In this document: positions 24,450-32,414 of the stretch, in pieces
Layout: each line of letters starts with the position of its first letter
Numbering within the stretch: position 1 is the first letter of the stretch
Assembly (NCBI RefSeq): GCF_046483665.1
Contig: NZ_JAWOCR010000044.1
Span: forward strand, 1-48,100
Reading direction: 5' to 3'
Length of the DNA stretch: 48,100 nucleotides
From: Thiohalophilus sp046483665
GTDB lineage: Bacteria > Pseudomonadota > Gammaproteobacteria > UBA6429 > Thiohalophilaceae
Notes under the pieces: model-generated
Database searches by the model: none
Told to the model about the DNA's origin: nothing
What the model saw: the letters and a program-made list of their open reading frames with translations, nothing else
Position numbers and translations under genes: made by a program

Positions 24450-25016
24450 ATGCTTTCATGCAGGCTTGAAGGGAATCCCGGCAGAACAACCAGGCCCGGT
24501 CTCCTGCTACTGTTGCTGTTGGTGCCCCTGGTGATACAGGCCAAACCGGATTATGAATCCGATCAGCTGGTGGTGGATCTCACTCCCCGCACACCGCAAC
24601 AGATCGCCGCCTTTTACGAAGGCCGAGGCTTTTCCGATACGATGATCGACCTGTTGCGCGAACAATGTTTTATTACCGTGTTTATCGAGAACAAAAGCCG
24701 CGACATCATCTGGCTGAATCTCGAACACTGGCAGTTCACCAATGCGGATGGCTCCCTGATTCGCCGCGATCGCCGGTACTGGAAAGCACGCTGGCAGAAG
24801 ATGGATATTCCCCTGGCCCATCAATCAACCTTCCGCTGGACACTGCTGCCGGAACAACTGAACTTTCTGCCTGACGAACGCGAAGGCGGTAACATCATTT
24901 TGCCGCGCGAGGCTCAGCCATTCACCCTCAGCGCCCGTTTCGATACCGGTGAGCAACGCGAGGGGACGCCGATCGAAGTCAAACTGGAGAATCTCCGATG
25001 TGCCGACCATCCATGA
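24450..25016 (+). CDS. Exported protein of unknown function, coupled to a TlpA-like gene
   Basis: A 188-residue protein with an N-terminal signal peptide (LLLLLLLVPLVIQA). The mature part contains two Cys (REQCFITVFIENKSRDIIWL and NLRCADHP) and looks like a beta-sandwich with several Trp and Arg-rich strands. I do not recognise a family. The last 19 bases overlap the TlpA-like gene, so the two are translationally coupled; a disulfide between its two Cys could be a substrate of that neighbour. Confidence 0.65.
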   Translation: MLSCRLEGNPGRTTRPGLLLLLLLVPLVIQAKPDYESDQLVVDLTPRTPQQIAAFYEGRGFSDTMIDLLREQCFITVFIENKSRDIIWLNLEHWQFTNADGSLIRRDRRYWKARWQKMDIPLAHQSTFRWTLLPEQLNFLPDEREGGNIILPREAQPFTLSARFDTGEQREGTPIEVKLENLRCADHP

Positions 25017-25531
25017 TCCGCGGGCTGGCACTGCTGTCGGCCCTGTTATGGACAGTAACAAGCCCGGCAGCGGAATCCGCTCTGCCCAAAGGAATCATCA
25101 AACTCGATCCTTACCCGGCACCCTCACTGACCTTGCGTGATCTGGACGGCGAGCCGTATTCGCTCGAGGCAGAACAGGGGTCGGTGGTATTCGTCCACTT
25201 CTGGGCCAGCTGGTGCGGTCCCTGTCGCAAGGAAATGCCCGCCATCCAGCGCATGTGGAACAAACTGCAGGACACGGGCCTGAAAATCGCACTGGTCAAC
25301 ACCGCCGAGGATGAAGACACGGTCTTCCAATTTCTTGCCGCCCACGCGCCGACGATTCGTCCCCTGATGGATCGGGACGGTCAGCAGACCGAGGCCTGGG
25401 AGCCGCGCGGTCTGCCTGCCACCTATCTGGTGGATGCCCGGGGCCGGGTACAGTATCAGGCCATCGGCGGACGTCCCTGGGACGAACCGCAATACCTGGC
25501 TTTTCTCCGTTCTCTGATCAAGGCGCCCTGA
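24998..25531 (+). CDS. TlpA/ResA-like periplasmic thiol-disulfide oxidoreductase
   Basis: A 177-residue thioredoxin-fold protein with a signal peptide (GLALLSALLWTVTSPAAE) and the active site FWASWCGPCRKE, followed by the cis-proline segment LPATYLVD. Domain order and length are normal for TlpA/ResA-type reductases, which reduce specific periplasmic disulfides, for example in cytochrome c or copper-protein assembly. The ATG at 24998 has a GGAG upstream; a later ATG at 25013 has none. It overlaps the preceding exported-protein gene. The thioredoxin half of the fusion at 2160 is a relative. Confidence 0.9.
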   Translation: MCRPSMIRGLALLSALLWTVTSPAAESALPKGIIKLDPYPAPSLTLRDLDGEPYSLEAEQGSVVFVHFWASWCGPCRKEMPAIQRMWNKLQDTGLKIALVNTAEDEDTVFQFLAAHAPTIRPLMDRDGQQTEAWEPRGLPATYLVDARGRVQYQAIGGRPWDEPQYLAFLRSLIKAP

Positions 25532-25669
25532 CCAAAAAAACACATTTACACACCGGTAATTAACCCGAATTTTGTCGCACTATTTGGGCTGTCGATGGTC
25601 TACAGTATTACTACGTACGCACCAATAATCATTCACTCACAATCCAAAAAGCGACGAGGAGTTGTATCC

Positions 25670-26179
25670 ATGAAACTGAACATCAAACCCCTGTTTGCCA
25701 CTCTGTTAGGGATGTCCCTGCTGACACCGGCTGCCGTGCAGGCCGAAGAGATGACCATCAATATCAAGCAGCTGAAGATGCACACTGCGCTCAAAATCGC
25801 CGAGGCGACTATCGAACAGTGCCGCCAGGAAGGCGTACAGATCGCCGTCACCGTGGTCGATCGTGGCGGTAATATCCAGGCCGTCCTGCGCGACGATCTG
25901 GCTATGGACATTACCATCCCCATCAGCAAGCAGAAAGCCCATACCGCGATGGCCTTCAACAGCCCGCTGTCCCAGATGGAAGGGCGTTTCGAAGGGGCCT
26001 ATTCAGTACCCAAGATCGACGGCCTGGTGATCAGTGCCGGCGGCATCCCGATCAACGTCGGCGGCAGCATTATGGGCGGTATCGGCGTCAGCGGCGCGCC
26101 CTCCGGCGAGATCGATGAAAAATGCGCCGAAGCCGGCCTGGCGGCCGTGGAAATGGATTTGCAAATGGAAGGCATGTAA
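25670..26179 (+). CDS. Exported GlcG/HbpS-like (DUF336) protein
   Basis: A 169-residue protein with a signal peptide ending AVQAEE. The mature domain shows VAVTVVDRGGN-like IAVTVVDRGGNIQAVLRDD, KQKAHTAMAFNSPLSQM and GGIPINVGGSIMGGIGVSGA, the hallmarks of the GlcG/HbpS family, some members of which bind haem. It should be periplasmic. GAGGAG stands before the ATG at 25670, which is clearly better than an upstream in-frame GTG. It is a single gene, convergent with the histidine kinase gene. Confidence 0.9.
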   Translation: MKLNIKPLFATLLGMSLLTPAAVQAEEMTINIKQLKMHTALKIAEATIEQCRQEGVQIAVTVVDRGGNIQAVLRDDLAMDITIPISKQKAHTAMAFNSPLSQMEGRFEGAYSVPKIDGLVISAGGIPINVGGSIMGGIGVSGAPSGEIDEKCAEAGLAAVEMDLQMEGM

Positions 26180-26211
26180 ACCGCACGCACTGACGGCGTG
26201 AGGCCATCGTC

Positions 26212-27582
26212 TCATGCCGTCAGAGGTTTCCCCTGGCCCGCGTTATTCGACAGCGGCAGGGCAAGCTCGATACACAGGCCACCCGCCTCACGATTCTTCG
26301 CCTCCACCGTGCCGCCATGGGCTATCACCGCCCGCCTGGCAATGGCCAGCCCCAGTCCGTAACCTTCACGCCCGCCGGTGGTTTCGCCGTCGGCCCGCAC
26401 GAACGGTTCGAAAATCCGCTCCAGCGCTGCCGGCGTCACGCCCGGCCCCTGATCGCACACCCGGATCACAAAGCGATCCGCCTGTCTCGAGGCCGTCACG
26501 TCAACCCCGGTTTGCGGCGCGGTATAACGCACGGCATTGCGAATGACATTTTCAAAGGCCCGGCGTAACAGCTCCGGCTTGCCCCTGATCTGTGCCTCGC
26601 CCTGCAGTGACAGGCTGACCTCGCGCCCGCTCGCCCCGGCCTCGAAGCGGGCATCCTCCACTACCTCCTCCAGCAGTGCGGACAGATCCAGCATTTCCTC
26701 CCGTTCCTTGTCCACATGGGCTTCGAGGCGGGAGAGCGTCAGCAACTCCCCGACCAGTTCGTCCAGCCGGCCAGTCTCCCGTTCGATACGCTCCAGCATA
26801 CCAGCCAGACGTTCCGGCTGCTGACGACCCAGCCCGACCGCCACCTGCAGCCGGGCTAACGGCGAGCGCAGCTCATGCGAAACATCGTGCAATAGCCGCT
26901 GCTGGGCCGATACCAGGGCCTGAAGATGGGCCGCCATATGGTCAAAATCGCGCCCCAGATCGGCAATCTCGTCGCGACGCCGGCCGATATGAGGCATCAC
27001 CCGGGTTGCCAGCTCCCCGCGGGCCAACCGGTGGGCGGCCGACTGCAGATGACGCACCGGGCGGGTCAGATACCAGGCCAGGACCGCACTGAACAGCAAA
27101 CTGGCGATCAACGCCGCCACCAGCTGGAACCCCAGGGACATCTGGCGCGACGGCGTCTGTGGCAGGCCTTCGGGACCGGGACGGGGGATAAAAATGACAT
27201 ATTCATGGCCATTATGGCCCAGCACCCGGCGCACGCCGGAAAGCCTCTGCGTCCCGCGCAACTGCTCGCGGGCCCGCTCCAGCGCTACACCGGGCACCGG
27301 GCGATTAAAGATATCCCGGCCCGCTTCATCGACGATCAACACCAGTGGCAAACGCTCCCCCGGCCAGCTGCGAAACAGGGATTCAACCGATTCCGGGCCG
27401 CCCTGAGCCAGCGCCAGCGCCGTGGCATTGACCACGAAACTGGCCCGCGGCCCGGCCGCCAGATCGGTAATCGCCTCGATCCGGTTTTGATTATAAATAT
27501 GCACGGCCAGCCCCACACCGATGGCGATCAACACCAGCGTCAACCAGAAGCCCAGAAAAATTTTCCAGAACAGACGGCCCAT
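26212..27582 (-). CDS. Sensor histidine kinase, CpxA-like
   Basis: A 456-residue inner-membrane kinase. TM1 (about 8-29), a periplasmic sensor of about 115 residues, TM2 (about 150-172), a HAMP linker, the H-box LLHDVSHELRSPLARL with His236, and an ATPase part (N-box FENVIRNAVRYT, G-boxes DQGPGV and GYGLGLAI) appear in order. The ATG overlaps the response-regulator stop (ATGA). It should sense envelope stress through its periplasmic domain and phosphorylate the neighbouring regulator. The divergent Spy/CpxP-like gene and CpxR-type sites support a Cpx-like role. Confidence 0.9.
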   Translation of the reverse strand: MGRLFWKIFLGFWLTLVLIAIGVGLAVHIYNQNRIEAITDLAAGPRASFVVNATALALAQGGPESVESLFRSWPGERLPLVLIVDEAGRDIFNRPVPGVALERAREQLRGTQRLSGVRRVLGHNGHEYVIFIPRPGPEGLPQTPSRQMSLGFQLVAALIASLLFSAVLAWYLTRPVRHLQSAAHRLARGELATRVMPHIGRRRDEIADLGRDFDHMAAHLQALVSAQQRLLHDVSHELRSPLARLQVAVGLGRQQPERLAGMLERIERETGRLDELVGELLTLSRLEAHVDKEREEMLDLSALLEEVVEDARFEAGASGREVSLSLQGEAQIRGKPELLRRAFENVIRNAVRYTAPQTGVDVTASRQADRFVIRVCDQGPGVTPAALERIFEPFVRADGETTGGREGYGLGLAIARRAVIAHGGTVEAKNREAGGLCIELALPLSNNAGQGKPLTA

Positions 27583-28295
27583 CAGTCGTCCTGCAACAGC
27601 TGGTAACCGATACCACGTACTGTCTGAATGGGAGAACGACCGTCGGCAAGGGTGCCCAGCTTGCGTCGCAGGTTGCTGACATGCATATCCAGCCCGCGGT
27701 CGTAGCGCTCCAGTTCGCGGCCGAGCGCCTCGTTGGACAGGTCCGCCTTGCTCACCACCTGGCCGGCATGGCGCATGAGTGTTTCGAGGATATTGAATTC
27801 GGTGCTGGTCAAATCAAGAAGCTGCCCGTCCCAGCAGGCCACCCGCCGGCCCGGTTGCAGGCTGATGCGCCCCACCACCCGCTCGTCGACCCCGCCGCTC
27901 GCGCCCGTGGCGACGGAGCGCCGCAGAATGGCCCGCAACCGCGCCACCAGTTCGCGCGGATTACAGGGCTTGGGCAGATAATCGTCGGCCCCCAGCTCCA
28001 GACCGACAATGCGATCCACGTCGTCGCCCTTGGCGGTCAGCATCAATACCGGAATTTGCGAGTGCTGGCGAATCTGGCGCAGGACCTCGACACCACTGAG
28101 TCGGGGCAACATGACATCCAGCACTACCACATCGTGATGCCCCGACAGCGCCGCTCCGACTCCGGTTTCCCCGTCGTGCACGGCTTGCACGGAAAAATCC
28201 TCGGCACGCAAATAGTCGCTCAACATCTCGGTCAACTCGGTATCATCATCGATGATCAGAACCTGGTTCATGTGTGCCGTCGTTTCGTTAGTCAT
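27582..28295 (-). CDS. OmpR-family response regulator, CpxR-like
   Basis: A 237-residue regulator: receiver domain (LIIDDDTELTEML, phospho-acceptor Asp60 in VVLDVMLP, LTAKGDD, PKPCNPREL) and winged-helix DNA-binding domain (LTSTEFNILETLMRHAGQVVSKADLS, DMHVSNLRRKLG, IQTVRGIGYQL). Direct GTAAA repeats of CpxR type lie 44 bp before its start and probably give autoregulation. The ATG at 28295 is given; a second ATG at 28271 (MNQVLIIDDD) fits the usual N-terminus equally well. It is coupled to the kinase gene. Confidence 0.92.
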   Translation of the reverse strand: MTNETTAHMNQVLIIDDDTELTEMLSDYLRAEDFSVQAVHDGETGVGAALSGHHDVVVLDVMLPRLSGVEVLRQIRQHSQIPVLMLTAKGDDVDRIVGLELGADDYLPKPCNPRELVARLRAILRRSVATGASGGVDERVVGRISLQPGRRVACWDGQLLDLTSTEFNILETLMRHAGQVVSKADLSNEALGRELERYDRGLDMHVSNLRRKLGTLADGRSPIQTVRGIGYQLLQDD

Positions 28296-28338
28296 ACCAG
28301 GGGTTATGTTGCCACAGACCCGCCCCCAGAGCGCGGGA

Positions 28339-28363
28339 TTTACCGGCCTTTACACACCTTTAC
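28339..28363 (-). promoter_or_regulatory. Three tandem CpxR half-sites
   Basis: On the minus strand GTAAA occurs three times with exactly 5-bp spacers (units at 28359-28363, 28349-28353 and 28339-28343). The CpxR consensus is GTAAA-N5-GTAAA, so this is one full site plus an extra half-site in phase on the helix. It lies between the divergent CpxR-like regulator (28295) and Spy-like gene (28464) and could control both. Confidence 0.75.
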
Positions 28364-28463
28364 ACCCCCGTGACCCAAGCTTGCAGTCAACCTGTCCATA
28401 CTCTGCACATCGGATGACGGCACAGCGCCCGTCCGCAGAGGCTTAACCCATGAGGAACCGGTT

Positions 28464-28895
28464 TTGAAAATAAAACCTTTTGCAGTGCAGACCATGCTCG
28501 CCATCAGCTTGCTGGCCGGCGGCAGTACGCTGGCTCTGGCCGCCGGGGGCGAGCAGTGTGGCGAAGGCGACAAAACATGCCTGCCTCGACTAATGGAAAA
28601 GCTGGAACTGGGTCCGGCCCAACGGAAACAGATCCGTCATATTTTTACACAGCAACGTGGCGAGCTTCAGGAACAACACAGAGCACTGCGGGACGTTCGC
28701 CGCAAACTGTACAACGCCGCCAGCCGTGATGATTATGCTGCCGTTCAGGTCAAACAGCTGATTAAAAAACAATCCAATCTGTCTGCGGATATGGCACACA
28801 AGCGGGCTGACATGATGAAAAAAATCTACCGGCAGATAACACCGCGCCAACAGGCGAAGTTTCAATTGATGCATCATCGTTATTACCGGGGCTGA
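28464..28895 (+). CDS. Spy/CpxP-like periplasmic chaperone
   Basis: A 143-residue exported protein with a signal peptide (TMLAISLLAGGSTLALAA). The mature part is highly helical and charged, with two LTxxQ-type motifs (LGPAQRKQI near residue 50 and ITPRQQAKF near residue 125), as in Spy and CpxP. Those proteins bind misfolded periplasmic proteins or inhibit CpxA. The start is a TTG with a well-placed AGGAA; the ATG at 28450 is out of frame. It is divergent from cpxRA-like genes and probably under their control. A strong terminator follows. Confidence 0.85.
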   Translation: MKIKPFAVQTMLAISLLAGGSTLALAAGGEQCGEGDKTCLPRLMEKLELGPAQRKQIRHIFTQQRGELQEQHRALRDVRRKLYNAASRDDYAAVQVKQLIKKQSNLSADMAHKRADMMKKIYRQITPRQQAKFQLMHHRYYRG

Positions 28896-28947
28896 CCCGT
28901 TTCTTGTTCATGCTCTCCTTCATGCTCTCCCCATTGAGTGTGCTTTT

Positions 28948-28975
28948 GCGGGTCAATTCTGACCCGCTTTTTTTT
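28948..28975 (+). terminator. Strong Rho-independent terminator
   Basis: Perfect 7-bp arms GCGGGTC / GACCCGC around a 6-nt loop are followed by eight T residues. It ends the Spy-like transcript. Just upstream, a 12-bp unit (TTCATGCTCTCC) is repeated in tandem at 28907-28930. Confidence 0.85.
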
Positions 28976-29156
28976 GCCCTCGATTTTCTCTGCCGAATAA
29001 CCCGGTCTTATCGAATTTCATTGCATACCGGTTTCATACATACGTTGAGATGGCACGGGTCAATGGACACCTGTTCCAGCAGAGTAATACAGGGAGCCGG
29101 GAAAACCGACAAGTTTTTCTGAAACAATTCGCCGGATCGGTACTCACCGGTCTTCT

Positions 29157-29783
29157 TCACTGCGATGTACTGTACCGCAGCTCGTGCAAGGCAGAACGAA
29201 TGACCCGCAAGGCAGAGCGTAGCAAAAGAGCTACCAGTGCGGAGGCGACCAGGATATCAGGCCAGCCCGAGCCGGTCAGCCATACTCCGCCGGCGGCCAG
29301 AAACACCGAAATATTGGCAGCGATATCATTACGCGAACACTCCCACACCGAGCTCATGTTCACGTCCTCATGCCGGTGGCGCCACAACAGATACAGACAC
29401 AGACTGTTGGCCAACAGGGCAAGCAGACTGAAGGCCCCCATCAACTCGAACACAGGTACTCCGGGCTCAATCAACCGGTACACTATCTGGCCAGCCACCA
29501 AACCGGCCGCGAGCAGGATCAGCCCCCCTTTGAACAGCGCTACCCGGGCTTTGGCCGTCCCTCCACGTGATACGGCATAGAGACTCAGTGCGTAAGTCAG
29601 CGCATCCCCGAGATTATCCAGGCTATCTGCGAGCAAGGCACTGGAACGGGCATACAGTGCCGCTATCACAATGACAGCAAACATCACCGCATTGATTGCC
29701 AATACTGCCCATAAGGTATGACGCTGGCGCTGTTGCACCGGTTGTACCGCGCAGCCACTGTCACAACATCCGCTCATAAACAT
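29157..29783 (-). CDS. Cation diffusion facilitator-type transporter, short
   Basis: A 208-residue inner-membrane protein with about six hydrophobic helices. ADSLDNLGDALTYALSLYAV (helix 2) and ECSRNDIAANISVFLAA (helix 5) carry the Asp and Asn/Asp positions expected of CDF metal-proton antiporters. It lacks the C-terminal cytoplasmic domain of typical CDF proteins, which are about 300 residues long. The N-terminus is Cys-rich (SGCCDSGCAV), a possible metal-binding site. A role in zinc, iron or cobalt export is likely; the metal cannot be told. It is divergent from the nsrR pseudogene. Confidence 0.82.
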   Translation of the reverse strand: MFMSGCCDSGCAVQPVQQRQRHTLWAVLAINAVMFAVIVIAALYARSSALLADSLDNLGDALTYALSLYAVSRGGTAKARVALFKGGLILLAAGLVAGQIVYRLIEPGVPVFELMGAFSLLALLANSLCLYLLWRHRHEDVNMSSVWECSRNDIAANISVFLAAGGVWLTGSGWPDILVASALVALLLRSALRVIRSALHELRYSTSQ

Positions 29784-29958
29784 TCCAATTCTTTAAGGTC
29801 TTTCTCGTCGAGTCGTGTCCCGGTAAAACGAAAAACTGTTAATCACATCAGAACATCGGAATAATTTTACCTGCAGAAGCGCCGGTTGTCGCTATGTGAC
29901 ATTCCCGATTTTATGTAGTAAGTTCAATACTATAGAAATACGCCGGTGATGTAGTGTC

Positions 29959-30407
29959 ATGCACCTGAAACGGTTTACCGATTTTGCCCTGCGCATATTG
30001 ATTTATCTGATCCTGCCCCCCCCGGGCGGACCATTCCCATCAACGAAATCGCCCGTGCTTTTGACATGTCGCGCAATCACCTTCTGAAAGTGTTCAATGA
30101 ACTGGTGGCCAGCGAGATGATTAGCACTTACCGGGGTAAAGCCGGCGGCATCCGCCTGGCTTGCAATACGTAAAAGATCAATGTTGGCATACTGGTTCGT
30201 CGCCTGGAAGGCCAGACCTCCCTGATCAATTGTGCCGAGCCACCGTGTCCGCTTCTGCCGGACTGTATCCTGAATCAGGCGCTGGACGAGGCGCAACAGG
30301 CCTTTTGTGATCAGCTGGGTCGCTATACCCTTGCGGACCTGGTTGCTAACAAGCAGGAAAAACTGGTCAACCTGTTGTCCAGAAATATGACGGCAAGCAG
30401 CCCATGA
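29959..30407 (+). pseudogene. nsrR: Broken NsrR-type (Rrf2 family) regulator gene
   Basis: The reading frame begins with MHLKRFTDFALRILIYL, then shifts by one base at a run of eight C (30016-30023). It resumes as INEIARAFDMSRNHLLKVFNEL and YRGKAGGIRL, meets an in-frame TAA at 30171-30173, and continues to NCAEPPCPLLPDC and YTLADLV before a TGA at 30405. Order and spacing match NsrR, the iron-sulfur nitric oxide sensor, including the three cluster cysteines. Two independent lesions make a real pseudogene likely, though the poly-C shift alone could be a sequencing error. A 23-codon frame starts at 30404 (ATGA overlap). The remaining 280 bp up to htpX hold no intact gene and may be a remnant of a second gene. 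Confidence 0.82.
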
Positions 30408-30684
30408 GCAAATATCACCACAGCAGGGTATCCCGCGTGAAGGGTTCTCAACAAGCACTCGGGCAAATCTAATCCCTGTATCGATATCAGCCTGAAAGAT
30501 ATGATGCAGCTGGATCAGATGCTGAAAAACAGGTCCCCTATGCAAGTAACGGGACAACAGCATTATCACCCGCTCAATCCGGGTCCATCTCCTGCTCCAT
30601 GAAATATTCCAGGATGTTACCCGCCACTCAAGGCGAGTAACACACTCAAGCAAAAGTTGCTCCGTTTCATTACCAACCGGTGGC

Positions 30685-31569
30685 TTACTGGCCTGCCTTC
30701 AGCACGGCAATACGTTCAGCCAGCGGGGGATGGGACATGAACAGACGCGAAAATCCCCGCCCGATTTTGCCCGAAATCCCGAATGCCGCCAGCTGGTCTG
30801 GCAGATGAGGTCGATCGACACTGCGCTGTAATGCCTCCAGGGCATGAACCATCTTCTGACGCCCGGCCAGTTGCGCACCGCCGGCATCGGCCCGGAATTC
30901 ACGTTGGCGACTGAACCACATGACGATAATACTCGCCAGAATGCCCAGAATGATCTCGGCCACGATGGCTGTGATCCAGAACGCAGGACCGTGCCCCCGC
31001 TCCACCTTGAACACCATCCGATCGACCAGATGCCCGATAACCCGGGAGAGGAAAATCACGAAGGTGTTAACCACTCCCTGGATCAACGCCAGGGTGATCA
31101 TGTCTCCATTGGCGACATGACTGACCTCATGCGCCAGCACGGCCTCGGCCTCATCACGACTCATACTGTTCAGCAAACCGGTGCTGACCGCCACCAGAGC
31201 ACTATCGCGCCGGGCACCGGTGGCAAAAGCATTAATATCCCCGGATTGATAAATCGCCACGTCCGGCGTGCCTATACCGGCGCGCCGGGACTGTTCACGG
31301 ACAGTCTCTACCAACCACTGCTCGGTCGCATTGCGTGGCTGATCGATAACTTGTGCGCCGGTCAGGCGTTTGGCGGTCCACTTGGATATGGCCAGAGAAA
31401 TCAAGGAACCGCCAAAACCAAATATAGCGGCAAAAATGAGTAGCGACTGGTAGTCCAGGCCCACACCCTGTTCATCGAGAATCCGTTCGACTCCCAGCAG
31501 ACGCAGGGTAATACTCAGAACCACAATAATCGCCAGATTGGTCATCAGAAAAAGACCAATTCGCTTCAT
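30685..31569 (-). CDS. htpX: Membrane protease HtpX
   Basis: A 294-residue zinc metalloprotease of the M48B family in the inner membrane. Two N-terminal helices (about 5-24 and 41-60), the zinc motif LAHEVSH (His147, Glu148, His151), two further helices (about 160-215) and the zinc-ligand segment REFRADAGGA are all present. HtpX degrades misfolded membrane proteins, and in E. coli it belongs to the CpxR regulon. No GTAAA-N5-GTAAA repeat is visible directly upstream here. A TATAAT-type -10 lies 30-40 bp before the ATG, and GAGGG precedes the start. Confidence 0.95.
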   Translation of the reverse strand: MKRIGLFLMTNLAIIVVLSITLRLLGVERILDEQGVGLDYQSLLIFAAIFGFGGSLISLAISKWTAKRLTGAQVIDQPRNATEQWLVETVREQSRRAGIGTPDVAIYQSGDINAFATGARRDSALVAVSTGLLNSMSRDEAEAVLAHEVSHVANGDMITLALIQGVVNTFVIFLSRVIGHLVDRMVFKVERGHGPAFWITAIVAEIILGILASIIVMWFSRQREFRADAGGAQLAGRQKMVHALEALQRSVDRPHLPDQLAAFGISGKIGRGFSRLFMSHPPLAERIAVLKAGQ

Positions 31570-32368
31570 GCTCGTACCCTCGTATAAAACAATATTATAT
31601 CGCCGGTTTGGACCGCCGGACGACGAAAAGGTTTTCGACCAGGGTAATATAGTGGCGCCGGCACCGCTTTCAAGTCAGCGTTAAACCTGCCAGTCAGAAC
31701 CACTATCGACGTAATTCGGGGAAGCCGAAATGACGCCAGGGATAGATATCCAAATAATGCAGGGTACTGCGGAACTGGCCGACCCGAAAAACGGTTTAAT
31801 CACTTTGCTGAAGCCCCTGACGAGGAAATACGAGGTGTCTTGCCCTTCATCTTCCATTATATAAACAGCGCATCAAATTTTAAGAAAAAGCAGCCGCACG
31901 AAATTAGCGGACCCCACCGTCCCCGGTTTCTCGCTCAACTGTCACATCCCTTGCTCAACAGTTCATAAAGATGTCTGGATTCTTCATGCCGGGCACAGGC
32001 AGGTATCGCCCAGAGCTCCTTTCTGTTTCGAAGCGAATACCCGTAGGTGGCAACAATATGATCAGAATCCGGCCCCTGTTTCCAGGCCATAATTCTCAAC
32101 GGTGGTTTCATACAGTGCGTTTAACCCAGTCGCCAGGATACGGTTCTGATTATCGATATCATTCAATTCATCGAACCCCGGTACCGGGGTCATCTATTCA
32201 ATTGGCGGTTAACCGGCTCATAAACAACCTCCAAAACAGACCACGCCTCACGACGTGGTGACCGGTCTGGTTAACTTGATTCAGCTATTCTGGCGATAAT
32301 ATCGAGTTCGTTGCTCAGACTCCGTTCCAGAGCAAACCTGTCGCCATTGAGCCGAATCTTGCAGACAC
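31570..32368. other. Gene-free stretch of about 800 bp
   Basis: No convincing gene is seen between htpX and the fusA terminator. A 96-codon frame at 31971-32261 (+) has no recognisable motif and no good ribosome binding site. On the minus strand near 31720-31800 a short stop-bounded peptide (HYLDIYPWRHFGFPELRR) has a protein-like composition and may be the end of a decayed gene. Confidence 0.5.
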
Positions 32369-32396
32369 AAAAAAGGGGTCAAAAGACCCCTTTTTT
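32369..32396. terminator. Strong bidirectional terminator after fusA
   Basis: A perfect hairpin AAAAAAGGGGTC / GACCCCTTTTTT with a 4-nt loop lies 18 bp beyond the fusA stop. The T-run is present on both strands. Confidence 0.9.
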
Positions 32397-32414
32397 GCTG
32401 ATAACACACCCGTT

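Noticed and set aside
26926..27606. A 226-codon open frame opposite the histidine kinase
   Set aside because: It is GC-driven antisense; the kinase on the minus strand has all expected boxes.
30003..30653. A 216-codon open frame on the minus strand
   Set aside because: It is the complement of the nsrR pseudogene, whose plus-strand translation matches a known family; the minus frame shows none.
31971..32261. A 96-codon open frame in the htpX-fusA gap
   Set aside because: No motif, no good ribosome binding site, and composition unlike the neighbouring genes.
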